A stretch of 64,000 nt of DNA, taken from positions 372,001 through 436,000 of the forward strand of contig JANATF010000008.1 in assembly GCA_029449245.1 (NCBI GenBank). The letters are read 5' to 3'. The stretch comes from Mortierella alpina (Eukaryota > Mortierellomycota > Mortierellomycetes > Mortierellales > Mortierellaceae). Below, piece by piece: positions 47,937 through 64,000 of this stretch; positions within the stretch are counted from its first letter, which is position 1, and each line of letters begins with the position of its first letter. The notes under the pieces were generated by a model. It did no database searches, was not told the origin of the DNA, and saw only the letters and a list, made by a program, of their open reading frames with translations. The position numbers and the translations under genes were made by a program.

Positions 47937-48646
47937 ATGTCATCAAAGGCAGCAACACCAGAGCTCAAAAAGTACGTCGCACACTTGGTAGAATCATCGT
48001 GGATCAGGATGGCCACGCGGATCCCACAGGACGACGATTGTTTGAGTTTCCAGAACAAACAGCGATCGAAGCTTACAACAGCCATCAGCCACAACAATGC
48101 ACAGAGAACGAGAACCAAGGAAGGCGATGGAACCGCTCGTTGCAGTCTGAATCACTTTGGAAGGCCTCTCTGGCGGACAACAAAAAGCGGGCCAAGGAAT
48201 ACATGATGGGTTTAGCATAACAAAAGCGGCACCCTAACCAACATACTTCCTTTCTGTATCTCTTTTTTTCTTTTCGGTTAAAGATATATGGACAAGCGTG
48301 TCTTTGTCCAGCTGAACGGTGCTAGAAAGGTCACAGGAGTCCTCCGAGGATTCGATCCCTTCATGAACTTGGTGCTGGACGAGGCTGTTGAGGAAACAAA
48401 GCCATCAGAGAAGACGCCGATCGGCATGGTGGTAAGGCAAAAAATCATCCTGCAGTGTTGATATGGTTTCTGAACTGGTGTCTCTTGTCATGCAATGATC
48501 GCGGGTCGGGGGCTCGAGCTTTCAGGTACAGGAGCGACTCAGCAATCAGCATCAACCGACTAACACCAAGACAACACAAAATATTGTATTGATAGGTTCT
48601 TCGCGGCAATAGCGTAGTGGTCCTGGAGGCACTGGACAAGATCTGA
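47937..48646 (+). CDS. SMX2: Small nuclear ribonucleoprotein Sm G
   Basis: Exons 47937-47971, 48284-48431 and 48596-48646 give 77 residues, the standard Sm G length. It is one of seven ring proteins on spliceosomal snRNAs. Sm1 motif: YMDKRVFVQLNGARKVTGVL and GFDPFMNLVLDEA. Sm2 motif: VVLRGNSVVVLEALDKI at the C-terminus. Introns (312 and 164 nt) make up most of the gene, which is too fragmented to show as one open frame. Confidence 0.96.
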
Positions 48647-49458
48647 GGACTATGACCGAAAGAACAGGAGTGGGCTTTTTTGAGACAGAATTCATCCAAT
48701 TGAATCGACTGTGCACGCTGACAGTGTTCCTCTTCATAAAGAAACAGGGCGCACTCGCTTTTTTTTTTCTGATTCACCAAGTATGTCTGTGTATCTCACA
48801 TGTCGACTGTTGCATTGACGACAAGGATGGGAGCCGAGGGAAGCGATTGAAATATATATCGCATCGTTCGCAGTTATTGAGCAGGAGCCATGCATGCACC
48901 AGTCGATTGACGATCCGACATGCACAAAAATGCAGGAGAGTGCGTGGACTCTCTAGGAAGGTTTGTTTGAAACTCGTCGAGCGGGCAAAGGTCGGAAAAA
49001 GTACTCAAGAATTGAAGGGTTGGGGCAGGAAAAGATAATGAGAGATGCAATCAAATGTGCGGCGCCCACGAATGATATCTGGAAGAACTGGAATAGATGC
49101 TCCGCCGATATGGTTCTTTTGTTCTCTTCCATCTCCAAACTCTTACGTTTGTTCCTGGTTAGCAAGAGCGATGGGAAGGGCGTACTGTGCTCTTTTCTTG
49201 GGCGTGCTGGGATGTGTTCTTTCTCCCCTGCGGATCTCGCCTTTTTGCGGCCGACGTCGGTTATGGTTTGAGATGCCCTTTTCTCGAAATTGTATTTTTA
49301 AACCTGCTTTCTCATTCCTTCTTTTCTCACTTCTTTTTTCTCTTCCTCCTTTCTTGCCTGCCTCATCTTCTCACCTCGTCCTCCTCTCCTTACACCTCTT
49401 GACATCACGACTGCCACCTTGTTATTTTCTCTCCTCACTCTAAATCTCACACCATAAC
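48647..49458. other. Intergenic region Sm G / Rheb
   Basis: About 810 bases with no supported gene. 49290-49440 is a strong CT-rich tract directly upstream of the Rheb ATG, a common fungal promoter feature. Confidence 0.5.
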
Positions 49459-51189
49459 ATGAGCGCCTCAATTACAAGCAGCGCCGCAAAGGCTCCTAAG
49501 CTGAGACGCATTGCCCTCTTGGGTTCCCGTGCTGTCGGTAAAAGGCGTCTTCATAATATGAATAAAAGACAACCAGCTCCACCTGGGCTGCACTGCAAAG
49601 ACTGGATCGTACTCACTCACTGAGGGGCGGGCGCCAAGAGTATTGGGGTGGGAAGCGCCCTCTCGCACTTTGAAGCACTTGACACAAACCGATAGCAAAG
49701 GAGGTCAGGGGTTTTTTTTAGGCTGATCGGAGGGATGGAATTTTTCTTCTCATTGGTTCTTGCCGTCCCTTATCGCCTTGACCACCCTCTCTACACCCAG
49801 CACGCTCTGTTCCCTCGGAGCTGCAGCTGGCACTCCTCTCCACCACCCACTCTGCACACTCTGCACGGTGCGATGTTTTGGGCTAATATACGCCAGCGCA
49901 GCACTGCATCAACAACCAACTTCTCTGCAGCGCATGAGCATGGATAAGCAGGGCTTTCCACCTTCTGGTTCAATCCTCTTTTTCACATGGTCCTTCTTTT
50001 TGGGCTGACGATCCGATCGCCTACTCCTTGGGTGAACAACTTTTTTCTTTTACTATGTCTTTTTTTCGAGGATCTGCGTGGCCACAAAAGACATAGAGAG
50101 GAGGAGGAGCGCAGGCCATCAACACGCGATTCCGATGCTCACCGCAGTTTGGGTTGTTGTGCTCTATGTTATATTTCATTTCCCAACCGAATTACCGGAC
50201 TGGACTACCATGGGCAGCTCTCAATGGACACAAGAGAAAGCACGCTCGCCACTCTCCCAGTAATCTCACTTGTCTCTCTCTCTGTCTCTTGCTAATGTGG
50301 CACTGTTTTATTACATGATATACTTTTTTGTATATTTGTCCTACTTTTTTCTTTTGTCAACGTAGGCAAATCGTCCATGATCATCCAATATGTCGAGAAC
50401 GTCTTTGTCGACTCGTATTTCCCCACCATTGAACGAACCTTCATAAAGTCGCTGACTTTCCATGGACAACCCTACGATGTCGAGTTGATCGACACTGCTG
50501 GACAGGTAGAGTTCAAAAGCCGATCGGACTAGTTCCAAGTCCACAAAAAAAAAAAAAAAGAGAAATAGGAAAAGGGTCGCGGACATGTCATGCACTCAAT
50601 TGAGGGTTTTTTTCTTTTTGGCCGATTTTACGCGAATGTGGTTTTTTTTCTTCCGTATTTTTCACCTGTATATTGATTGCGCACACTTCTTCTTCTTGTT
50701 CTTCTTCTTAGGATGAGTTTTCAATCTTTAACGGCAAGCATGCGTTAGATGTACATGGGTACGTGCTTGTGTATTCAGTGACAAGCAAGCTGAGCTTCGA
50801 CATGATTGGCGTCATCCGGGACAAGATCCTCAACTTTACAGGCACGGATTGGGTCCCTATCGTCATTGTCGGCAACAAGACCGATCTACAGGGTCAGCGA
50901 CAGGTCACAAGGGAAGAAGGCGAGGAACTGGCTGCGAAATGGAAGTGTCTCTCTTGCGAAACGTCTGCCAAGACGAATTTGAATATTGGTAAGGAGGGGG
51001 AGGGGATTTTTTTTTTTTTTGTTTTGTTTGGTGTCTGTGCATTTGTACTACGCGCGCGGTAAGGATGTAGCCCTAATCAATTATTTATTTTTATCGGTAG
51101 GCCGCGCGTTCGAGCTCATGATTGCCGAAATTGAACAGTCGACCGAGTCGGTGCCTGACGAAAAGAAAGGCGAATGCTTGATTCTGTAA
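49459..51189 (+). CDS. RHB1: Rheb-type small GTPase
   Basis: Exons 49459-49537, 50366-50505, 50712-50988 and 51101-51189 give 194 residues. Rheb activates TORC1 at lysosome/vacuole membranes when GTP-bound. Visible: P-loop GSRAVGKSS with the Rheb-specific Arg (residue 24) where Ras has Gly, the effector region DSYFPTIERTF, DTAGQDEF, NKTDL and ETSAK. The C-terminal CLIL is a prenylation box. A terminal Leu usually favours geranylgeranylation, whereas mammalian Rheb is farnesylated; the actual lipid is not shown. The first intron is 828 nt (49538-50365), starting inside the P-loop, with GTAAAA donor and GTAG end. The joined P-loop confirms the splice. Confidence 0.95.
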
Positions 51190-51425
51190 CCGATCCCTCC
51201 CTCCCCCCTCCTTCCTCCCTTCCTTCCTTTACCCACGTTGTTAGTCAACGCCGAATAAGCCTTTACCCCCTCCTCCTCCAACAAGCAGAAAGAATAACAA
51301 AGAATCAACATTGCAACATTGGTGATGTTATTGTTGTACAATGGTTTATTCAGTCGTGTATTGGGGAGCAGATATTACAGTATCGTACATGAGAGATGAG
51401 GCAAAGGGTGCGAAGCAGAGAGATC

Positions 51426-54400
51426 TCATCGAGTGTTGGGTTTGAAAAACTTTGAAAGAGGGGGGATCGAAGGGGATGAGGACTCGGTCGTTGCTGCTGG
51501 TGCGGCTGTTGCTGTGGACGAGGACGAGGATGATGTCGCGGACGAGGACGTCTTCTTGCGCTTTCCTCTAGAGGACGATGACGCCGTCGACGCTGCAGGT
51601 GAAAAACGCTTCGCTCCCCCGGATGCAGGGTGTAGCCCTCCATGATGACCAGCAGGCTGGTGTTGCTGCTGCTGCTGCTGCTGGCGCTCCAATTGTTGCT
51701 GCTTCCTGTCATCCTCAAGAAGACTGAGAGCAAAGTGATAGTCCGAGTGTTGCTCCCATTCCTCCACCGGAACTTGTTGTCCTGGACTTGGGCATTGCTC
51801 ACAAAGAAGTGTCGCCTTGACCTGCGCTTGATCCCTTCGCGGTGAATGAGTCATATCAACAGCAGTCAATGATGGTGATGAGAGCCCTCTCTCCGGATCC
51901 TGGGCGACTTGAGGATGATGAGCGGTCAGAGTCGGTAGAGGAGCGGGTATTTTGGAAGCTGTTCTTGGCTGGAAGAATCGTCTTTTAGCCTTCACTCCCT
52001 CCTGTTCAGAAGATACATTCTGTACTTTTCCAGTCTGCAAATCTGGTTGCTGATATGGCTGATCGATGACTAAGGTCGCGGCTTCGGGTACTCGATCGAC
52101 TCCTTGCTCCGGCGCCTCGTTCCTGATCTCATTGCCTGTTGCCATTGATCCGGCCTCAAGGCGTTTCACGGGCGCTTTTGAAAAGAACTTGGTGATGTCG
52201 CCCATAGCGCTTCCATGGCCACCCGAAAAATTGGATACCGTCACCGTCAAGATGACCAGCGGCAGGATCGGCGGTCCTCGCCCTGTCTCTGCCTCTTTGA
52301 TCAGCTTTTCGACGACACCGTACATTTTTCTGGTCATACCTTCAACACCACCATACTCGAAGCGACTCCCCAATGGCATGGAGCGCGATCCTTTAAAGGG
52401 TGCGCGAAAAGTGGATGATCGTTCCTGCTGCTGTTGATCGCGATAGGCCTGAATACCACCATAGAACCCCAACGCGATGGTTCTGGGCCACCGTTCCGTC
52501 TCCTCGTACTCGGCCGTGATACGTGAGACCAACTCCAGGCAGATGGACGAAAGCCAGAATTGGATCTCTTCCAGGTCGCTCAACGCTGGGATGAAGGATT
52601 TGTGAGAGCACATGGATTTGGATTTGACCTTCCTGATCCCGACATGGTCGATCCCACGGCACCATTGCCACAACTCGAGTCCAGCCTGATCACCATATCG
52701 CTCTTGCAGTTTCCGCAGAGGCACAGGCCACAACTGAGAAGCCCTCTCAATATTATAGTCCGCCATGACCTGTCGTCCAAATTTGCCTCCCAAATTGCGA
52801 ATCTTTTTCAGCTTCAATCCATGCAGCAAGTCCGGGACATACTTTGGCAGAATAATTGTCTACATGTACAAAAAAATACAAAGAAAGAAAAACACCATTA
52901 GATGCTGCACCATGCCCAAGTCATGTTGTAAACCCGCTCAAGATATGGACCATCGTATATCGTACTTGCTGAAAGGGCTTGTTCATGCCGGATCCCAGTT
53001 TAGCCAGCAGCTTGTTGTTGGCCACTCCTGCAGAGCATGTGTAACCGAGCTCATCCTTGACCGCCTGTCGTACTTTGTTGCAATACTCTGCCGCCTTTAA
53101 AATCTGCATCTCTGCCCAAAATTGTTCCTCGAATGTGCCTTCAGGAACGCCATAGTACGGCAGCAGTTGCTCCATCTCCACGCGAAGGAGTTCTGCTTTC
53201 GCCTCCTGCTCTCTTTTCAGTTCTTCCTCCGATAATTCATCATTGACAGACGTCCCGTCAGCGTTGTTGGCGTCGGCGGCTGTTGGCACAGTACTCGGTA
53301 AAGCTGTTGGCCGAGGAGAATGACTGCCATTGGGAGGGTCGTCCTTATCCAACTTGATATGACTGAGAGGTTGTGAAAAGGAGCTCTCGTCAAAATCGCT
53401 GTCGAGAAGCTGCCCCAAATCCAGATCAAAGTCGTCCTCCAGGACTTTGTCATATGGATCGATCAGGGACTCGGTTTCGGTTCTGTTGTCGCGTTCATGG
53501 TCGCTTAACGCGTCCTGTTCGTCGTCCTCCTCCTGTTCTTCGTTACTGATCCCATCCAGCTGCGGTACTCCATGCTCTTCATCCTGGTCATCATCGTCGT
53601 CGTCGTCATCGTCATCAAGCCCAGCTGTGCTCGACAATGAGTTGCCTGTAGCCACTTTGGGCGTCAGGCCAAAGACTACTCCTGCTTCTGGATGATCCCG
53701 TTTCCAATCCATCATTTCAGCCGATTCCCTATCCCACTTTGAAAGATCGTCTCCGTACTCTTCCATGATCCGCTGGTTGACGATGTCGGTAATGTCCATA
53801 AACACCTCATCCAGACCTCCCTTTTGGTACTTGGGACAGAATTTTCGAAAGACGTTGAAGATCTTGGCAGATGCCTTGCGGTAAGGGTCCAGCGAGACCT
53901 TGTGCGTGTATCGGGACGGCGATGGATAATAGTCTGGTTTAGAATCTCCGGGCCCCAAGGTGGCGACATGTGCACAGACGAGTTCTAGAGAGGGGGCAGG
54001 GGAGGGCAAATGGACATGTTCGTATCAAGCCGTTATCCTGGCAGCCATAAACCCCCTTCAAGGTGCAGGTTCGGAAACTAGTATTTACCTGGACATAGCA
54101 GCTTTGCGTCAAACACATTGTGTTGGAGACGCGTGATGCCACGAGCTCGTGCTGAATAGTTCACCGCAATGATGGCATTCCACTGCTGCGACACGAGGGG
54201 CACGTCGGGTGTCAGGCCTAGTCTGATTTGTTCTGTTCAATGGAGCCGGCCCCATGTTAGCATCCATTCAATGAGACGAAAAAGGAGGAGAAAGAGGCCT
54301 TGCACCCAGGTTGGGATTCAGCCGCATGTGCAGATGCGCAGGGGTACGTGCCTACTTGTGCAAAGAAGCAGTCTATGGGTAGCGAACAGGAGAGGAACAA

Positions 54401-54626
54401 TGGAGGGCGGTCAGGGAATGTGCGCGTCTCCATGAACGACGCAAGAAAGGTCCAGAAGGAGTGTGTTACCCAGGTCGATGTGTAGGAAGCACTTCTGTCG
54501 CTTGAGCACCTCTGGTACTTGGACACGCGGTGCAGACGACGAGGCCATGGGGGACGGGAACGGGCGGATGGAAGGAAGAGCGTCGATGCAGGGTGTCAAG
54601 ACATTTGTAATACTACAGGCAGCCAT
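51426..54626 (-). CDS. RAD30: DNA polymerase eta (translesion synthesis)
   Basis: Exons 54626-54470, 54372-54352 (21 nt), 54232-54089, 53984-52966 and 52859-51426 give 924 residues. This Y-family polymerase copies past UV photoproducts. Palm: HIDLDCFFAQVEQIRL supplies the first metal-binding Asp residues; IIAVNYSARARGITR, then GGLDEVFMDIT gives the DE pair. An acidic insert (DDDDDDDDD) and a Ser/Asp-rich insert interrupt the palm. Later come YTCSAGVANNKLLAKLGSG, IILPKYVPDLL and KIRNLGGKFG of the thumb. The C-terminal part has a UBZ ubiquitin-binding zinc finger (CEQC...HSDYH) and ends with a PIP-like PCNA box (PPLSKFFKP). Intron 2 seems to begin with GC (GCACGT), needed to read FAQVEQIRL. The start at MAACS is the likeliest; an ORF extends upstream. 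Confidence 0.93.
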
Positions 54627-54854
54627 GTTGGTGGCTGGCAGTGTCAAATCAAAAGGCGGACAAGGTTTCACTTGAACTAACACGACTCTCTCTATTCGCC
54701 GTGCTTCGGCTTCGTTCAGGAACAGCCGCGCTCATCAAGTGAACCTGCAGCAGCACTTTAGAAAAATCGTGTATACAAAAACATGAGATGCCAAGCAATC
54801 CCCTCCCCCCTCCGTTCTCCGCTGCGCCTTCATACTTCTTCAAGCTCCCCGCCC

Positions 54855-55513
54855 TCACTTTTCAAGTGCTCCCTCGTTCTTCTTTGCCGGTGCTTGATCC
54901 GTGACCAGCGCTCCATTGTCTCCACTTGCCAGGCTGTCACGTCCAGTATCCTCACCCAGAGCCTCGACTCCACGAATGATCTGGGCTTGAGCAGCTCCTG
55001 CAGCTTTAGAGGAGTCCTCATCTTGATCAGACCTCACAAGGTCGCCCAACAAGTCCTTGTCATGCTCAATCGATTTGACAACCTTGTCCTGCTCGAGAAT
55101 GACTGACGCGCTGCTGCTGCTGCTGTTGTTCGTGAACACAGACTCGGTTGGATACAGTGACAATGACTCGGGGTACTGATTGCAGTCGTAGTCCCAGGTC
55201 CGCAATACCTTGGATGCCTCACACTGGGACCGCGTCCATTGAGAGCCGTACGTCAGAGGCGCGCGCATGCGGAAGACGTAGATAGCCGTGGATGAAATAA
55301 GGAGGAGGAGGACAAGTCTGAACTTGTTGGGCAGGAACCGACAGACCAAATCGAACGTGACACTGAACAATAGAATCGCAAAGTAGAGCGCAGGAAGGTA
55401 GTGATGCAAGAATAGCTGACGACCCATGAGGAAAAACGGCAGATAGTGGAAGCACCAGCCCATAAAGAAGAAACCACCAGAGAGCTCATAGTACTCGCGA
55501 AGCCCTAAGTTTG

Positions 55514-55545
<32 letters not shown>

Positions 55546-58220
55546 TACAGATCAGCAGCCAGGATGCAACCATAAGCAACTACGGTTTGTAGACGCGCTA
55601 TTTTCTCACCATTGAAGTCGTCCCTGTATCCGCGCTTATCTCGAACAAACAAAAGTAGGCGCATGGCAACGTAAAAGACGATCGCAGCTGACGACAGGTA
55701 CCATGTGAACCAGTTTCCGACCAAGTATATATGCTTCTGCTCCCTGCCCCAGAAGCTGATTCCGCGCCTCATCCATGGCCAGGATGAAGGGCGCGAGTCG
55801 TAAGGGTGAGACTCTGTCAAACCGGCGTTGGTTGTCCACATGACCTTGTTCAGCTCCAAGAACTTTCCCAGGAACCCTAGCTTCTTGTAGTTTACCATTG
55901 GTGCGTCCTCTGGGTCTATAAGCAAATACCACACAAGCACAGACGTTCAGTATATTTTAGGCATAAGACAAATGATTGAACAGCAGCGCCGTTGCTTTTG
56001 CCCTTACATTGGTTGTGGCGATTGGACTCGATTATCCATGTCGCTTTGGCAACGACAGCGCTCCTCATGCAGGTCACCTCCTGCTGTTCAAACCCCCACT
56101 TGGGGAGCTTGACTTTGTGCGAGAACAGATCACAGTTCATTTGATGGTGGACCAACTTGAACTTGGAGCGCAGCGTGTGCAGCTTCTCCCCTGCCTCAGG
56201 GTCCGATGCTTCATGATCCACGATCTCAACGCGCCACTCGTCATTCGCATCTCCTGCAAAACCATCGAATCCATATCCGCTAACCTCAAAGTGATTCTCG
56301 TCCTCGGTCATCGGCGGCTTTTTATCATGTGAATGCAGGCGCTTGTGGGTGGCGATGTGCATGAGGCGAACAGAATCACCGCTCTTAAGATACTCTAGGG
56401 TCTCGGGAATGGAACCGTCTCGCTTCTGAATAATCCAGTCGTTATTGGTGTCCTTGTGAGGGTACAGTGTGATCTGTTGCTCTATTTTATCAGAAAAAGG
56501 TGCATTGTGTTTGATGATCGAGTACTAATCTCAAAATGAAAGAATGCAAGAGTTCTGTGGCACTTACGTTTGCTTCCGGTTTCATAGTTTGAGGCGTGCG
56601 AATGCAAGTAACCTCCTTGTGTGCCCACATGGCGGATAGTCACCGAGGCACCATATGCAACCCCTGTGAGTAGAATAATGAAGAACATAAGTTACGCGAT
56701 TTCTACGCCACGATATGACCGACGGCGATGAAGGGCGTAACATGTCGCAGAAACGTACCCAGGGGTGAGTCCTTCAAGGAGTGGCCCAAGGTCATCTGAA
56801 ACGGCGCGCTCATGAATCCATCGCCCTCACCACTGGAGCCCAGCAGTAGGAAGTGGATTTCAAACATAAGCATGTAAACGGAGATTGGGACCACGATCAA
56901 GCAGACGGCTCGGGCCAAGAAGTGGTTCAGCCACATTCGTGGAGATATCCTGAGATCGCCCCAGAGTGTCCACAATTGATTGAGAGTCGAGGTTCCGATC
57001 GTGGCAATGATAAAAAGTCCTACCCACTTGACGCTGCCCGACAATCCCAACCCAACTCCAGTCGCAAACAGCCAAATGTACCAGTCATCCGAGAACGGGT
57101 CGTGGCGTTCTCCGTGAAAGTTGACCCAGGCGAGGGCGGTGAATGCTGTGAAGAAGATCAAGGGCGAATCCAGAAGAATGAGACGACTCTGTGTAACGAT
57201 ACTATTCTCTGTGGGACCAGCAATATAAATAGGGATCGGGATTAGTTTTCCGCCCGAACGATGAGAGCGCATACTCATCATCGACTTCAGTTGGGCATGT
57301 GCTTTTCATCCTAGCATGGTTACCGAAGAGAACCAACAGGGCCGCAAGGGTCGAGGCATAGAGAGAGTGTCCAGAGTTCCTGAGAGTGTAGAATGCCATT
57401 GGGATGACTGCAACACCCATCAGACCGCACATGAGGCGCATGGGGATATAGGGGACTTTTGGCTCGATGTAATCCCTATTGTACATAACATAATCCATCG
57501 TCAGCCCCTTTGATCTATTGTAAAGGAGGACTGGCCATCAACTTCGTAGGCTAACATATCATAGAAAGGAGCTACAACTCACATTCCAATCTCCTTGAAA
57601 TCGAACGAAGGATCCAGGCCAAAAATCCATCCTGTCAATGCAATCAGCATCTTTGCCAACGGAGGATGGACATCCATGAAGAACCGGCCCTTGATGTACT
57701 TGGAGGCAAATCCTCCAAAGTGAACCTCATCAAACCTATTGACAGCGGGGATAAAAAAAGGGGGGGGGGGGAAGCAAGTGTGAGTGAGGGAGAGGACGGA
57801 GGGTCCATTAGCATGAGCTGTAACATCCCTGCCGCCAACACCATCCATCGCACTCGCCCTCCAACACATCAAAGCGGAATCCCAGACTTACACAACTGAG
57901 GTCGGGTACCCGATCGCCCAGAGTCGAACCACCAGCGCCAGCACTGTGATGGCGCCTACGATCTGTAACTCGAGACTCTGGTACCAGGCCAGACTACGCC
58001 TGCTGCTGAACTTTGCAAACTGGGTGTGGTCATGGTCGCCGTCATTCGAGATTGTCCGCATTCGCTCGCGCTCTTTGTCAAGGCTAGGTCTGTGGCCGTC
58101 ATTCACTTTGGACTTGTCATCCAGCACGTCCAAGGAACTTGTCCGGGCCGGCACAGACCCTCTGTATACGGGGGTGGCCGACTGGCTCTGGTCTACAGCA
58201 GAGCTGGTGGCATTCCTCAT
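54855..58220 (-). CDS. PMT4: Protein O-mannosyltransferase, PMT4 family
   Basis: Exons 58220-57892, 57735-57583, 57475-57324, 57208-56759, 56663-56568, 56481-56008, 55915-55610 and 55504-54855 give 869 residues. It transfers mannose from dolichol-P-mannose to Ser/Thr of secretory proteins in the ER. An N-terminal cytosolic tail of about 85 residues precedes the first membrane helix. The catalytic loop reads FDEVHFGGFASKYIKG and MDVHPPLAKML, with the Asp-Glu pair intact. Multi-pass helices follow. Three MIR-type repeats lie in the lumen, with the signatures GGYLHSHASNY, RLHSHDKKPP and DLFSHKVKLPKWGFEQQEV. A second membrane part includes LFLHHYLPALYF. The pattern fits PMT4 rather than PMT1/PMT2. 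The C-terminal 110 residues are Ser/Asp-rich. Intron 7 contains a run of 28 A. Confidence 0.95.
55514..55541. repeat. Poly-A homopolymer (28 A) in PMT4 intron 7
   Basis: On the coding (minus) strand it is a poly-T tract a few bases before the 3' splice site, so it doubles as an extreme polypyrimidine tract. Confidence 0.9.
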
Positions 58221-58739
58221 GATGTGCAGAGGAAGCGACGAGATGGTCCCGAGAGGATGCCGAGCTTGTCGAATGAAGATTTGCTTGAACGCGAGTGTCT
58301 GATGGAAATGAACTCCTGCTCCTGACTATTCCTGGCGTCGTAATCGAGAAAGCAGGACCGGCACGATGTGGCAAGATGAGGAAGCTGAGGAAGAGTGCGA
58401 TTGAAAAAAGGGAGGTGCAGAGGTAGAGAGGTGGAAAGGTGAAGAGGTGGAGAGAAAGGAGGAGAGAGAGACTCTTATTGCATGAAGGCGACGAGGGGAA
58501 ATTAAATACAATTTGCTCTCTACAATTCAGCCCACCTCAACTCGCCTCCCCCTGTCTCTCTTCAACATGCGGTGACACGTTGGTGCCTAGTGTGCATGGA
58601 AACGTATGCGAGATTAGACAAAGCGTGGCCATGCACAGTAGAGTGGTTATATGATCCATATACCGTTCAAGAAAGGTCTCGAAAATGGCGCGTCTTCAGC
58701 AACTTTTTTTCTACGTGTTCTTTATCTTCGTCATCTACT
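58221..58739. other. Intergenic region between PMT4 and the Zn2Cys6 gene
   Basis: About 520 bases with PMT4 promoter on one side and the 3' end of the Zn2Cys6 gene on the other, both on the minus strand. 58380-58480 is GA/GGTGGAGAG-rich. No other feature is supported. Confidence 0.5.
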
Positions 58740-62652
<3,913 letters not shown>

Positions 62653-62764
62653 GGGGCTTCAATGTGGATCGAGTGCTATGCCGTAAAGGCGTCGAATGTC
62701 CGTTGAGGAGAGCAAGGGGGTAGCGGCTGGCAAGACTGGGGGGATTGGAGGGGAGGTGGGACAG

Positions 62765-64000
<1,236 letters not shown>

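Overview
The window is nuclear DNA from a filamentous fungus. Genes are densely packed, split by many short GT-AG introns (mostly 65-160 nt), and include fungal-type proteins: PMT4 O-mannosyltransferase, TRM61, a Def1-like protein and a Zn2Cys6 factor. The style of the low-complexity tracts, the paired P450 genes and a Crypton carrying a Fanzor gene suggest an early-diverging lineage, perhaps Mortierellomycotina. That placement is inference; no rRNA marker is present. I rebuilt spliced gene models by hand. For every multi-exon gene the exon lengths sum to a multiple of three, which supports the models.

Layout. 1-5644: two tandem cytochrome P450 genes (+) that are close paralogs with different introns. 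About 5.7-14.8 kb: a mobile element with two divergent genes. One is a very large Fanzor (eukaryotic TnpB-like RNA-guided nuclease family) on the minus strand. The other is a Crypton-type tyrosine recombinase with a GCR1_C-like DNA-binding domain on the plus strand. They share a 213-bp intergenic region. The recombinase has an in-frame stop just before its presumed catalytic tyrosine. Downstream lies a perfect 11-8-11 inverted repeat shaped like a tyrosine-recombinase site. 14.5-16.5 kb holds no convincing gene.

From 16.5 kb the window is conserved housekeeping DNA. In order: a beta-repeat protein with a 2.2-kb intron (+), GAPDH (-), a Def1-like factor (-), eIF2-gamma (+), URI1/Bud27 (-), an unrecognised Ser-rich protein (+), a small WW protein (-), cytosolic AsnRS (+), an Rpr2/Rpp21-type RNase P/MRP subunit (-), TRM61 (+), DPM1 (+), a kelch-like membrane protein (+), TIM21 (-), Sm G (+), a Rheb GTPase (+), DNA polymerase eta (-), PMT4 (-), and a polyglutamine-rich Zn2Cys6 regulator (-), followed by a long GA microsatellite.

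Functional links: DPM1 makes the dolichol-phosphate-mannose that PMT4 uses. eIF2-gamma, AsnRS, TRM61 (initiator tRNA modification), the RNase P/MRP subunit, URI1 and Rheb all serve translation or its control. These are scattered single genes rather than a cluster. Divergent pairs with short shared promoters (URI1/Ser-rich, Rpr2-like/TRM61, TIM21/Sm G, Fanzor/recombinase) recur. I recognised no rRNA, tRNA or CRISPR array.
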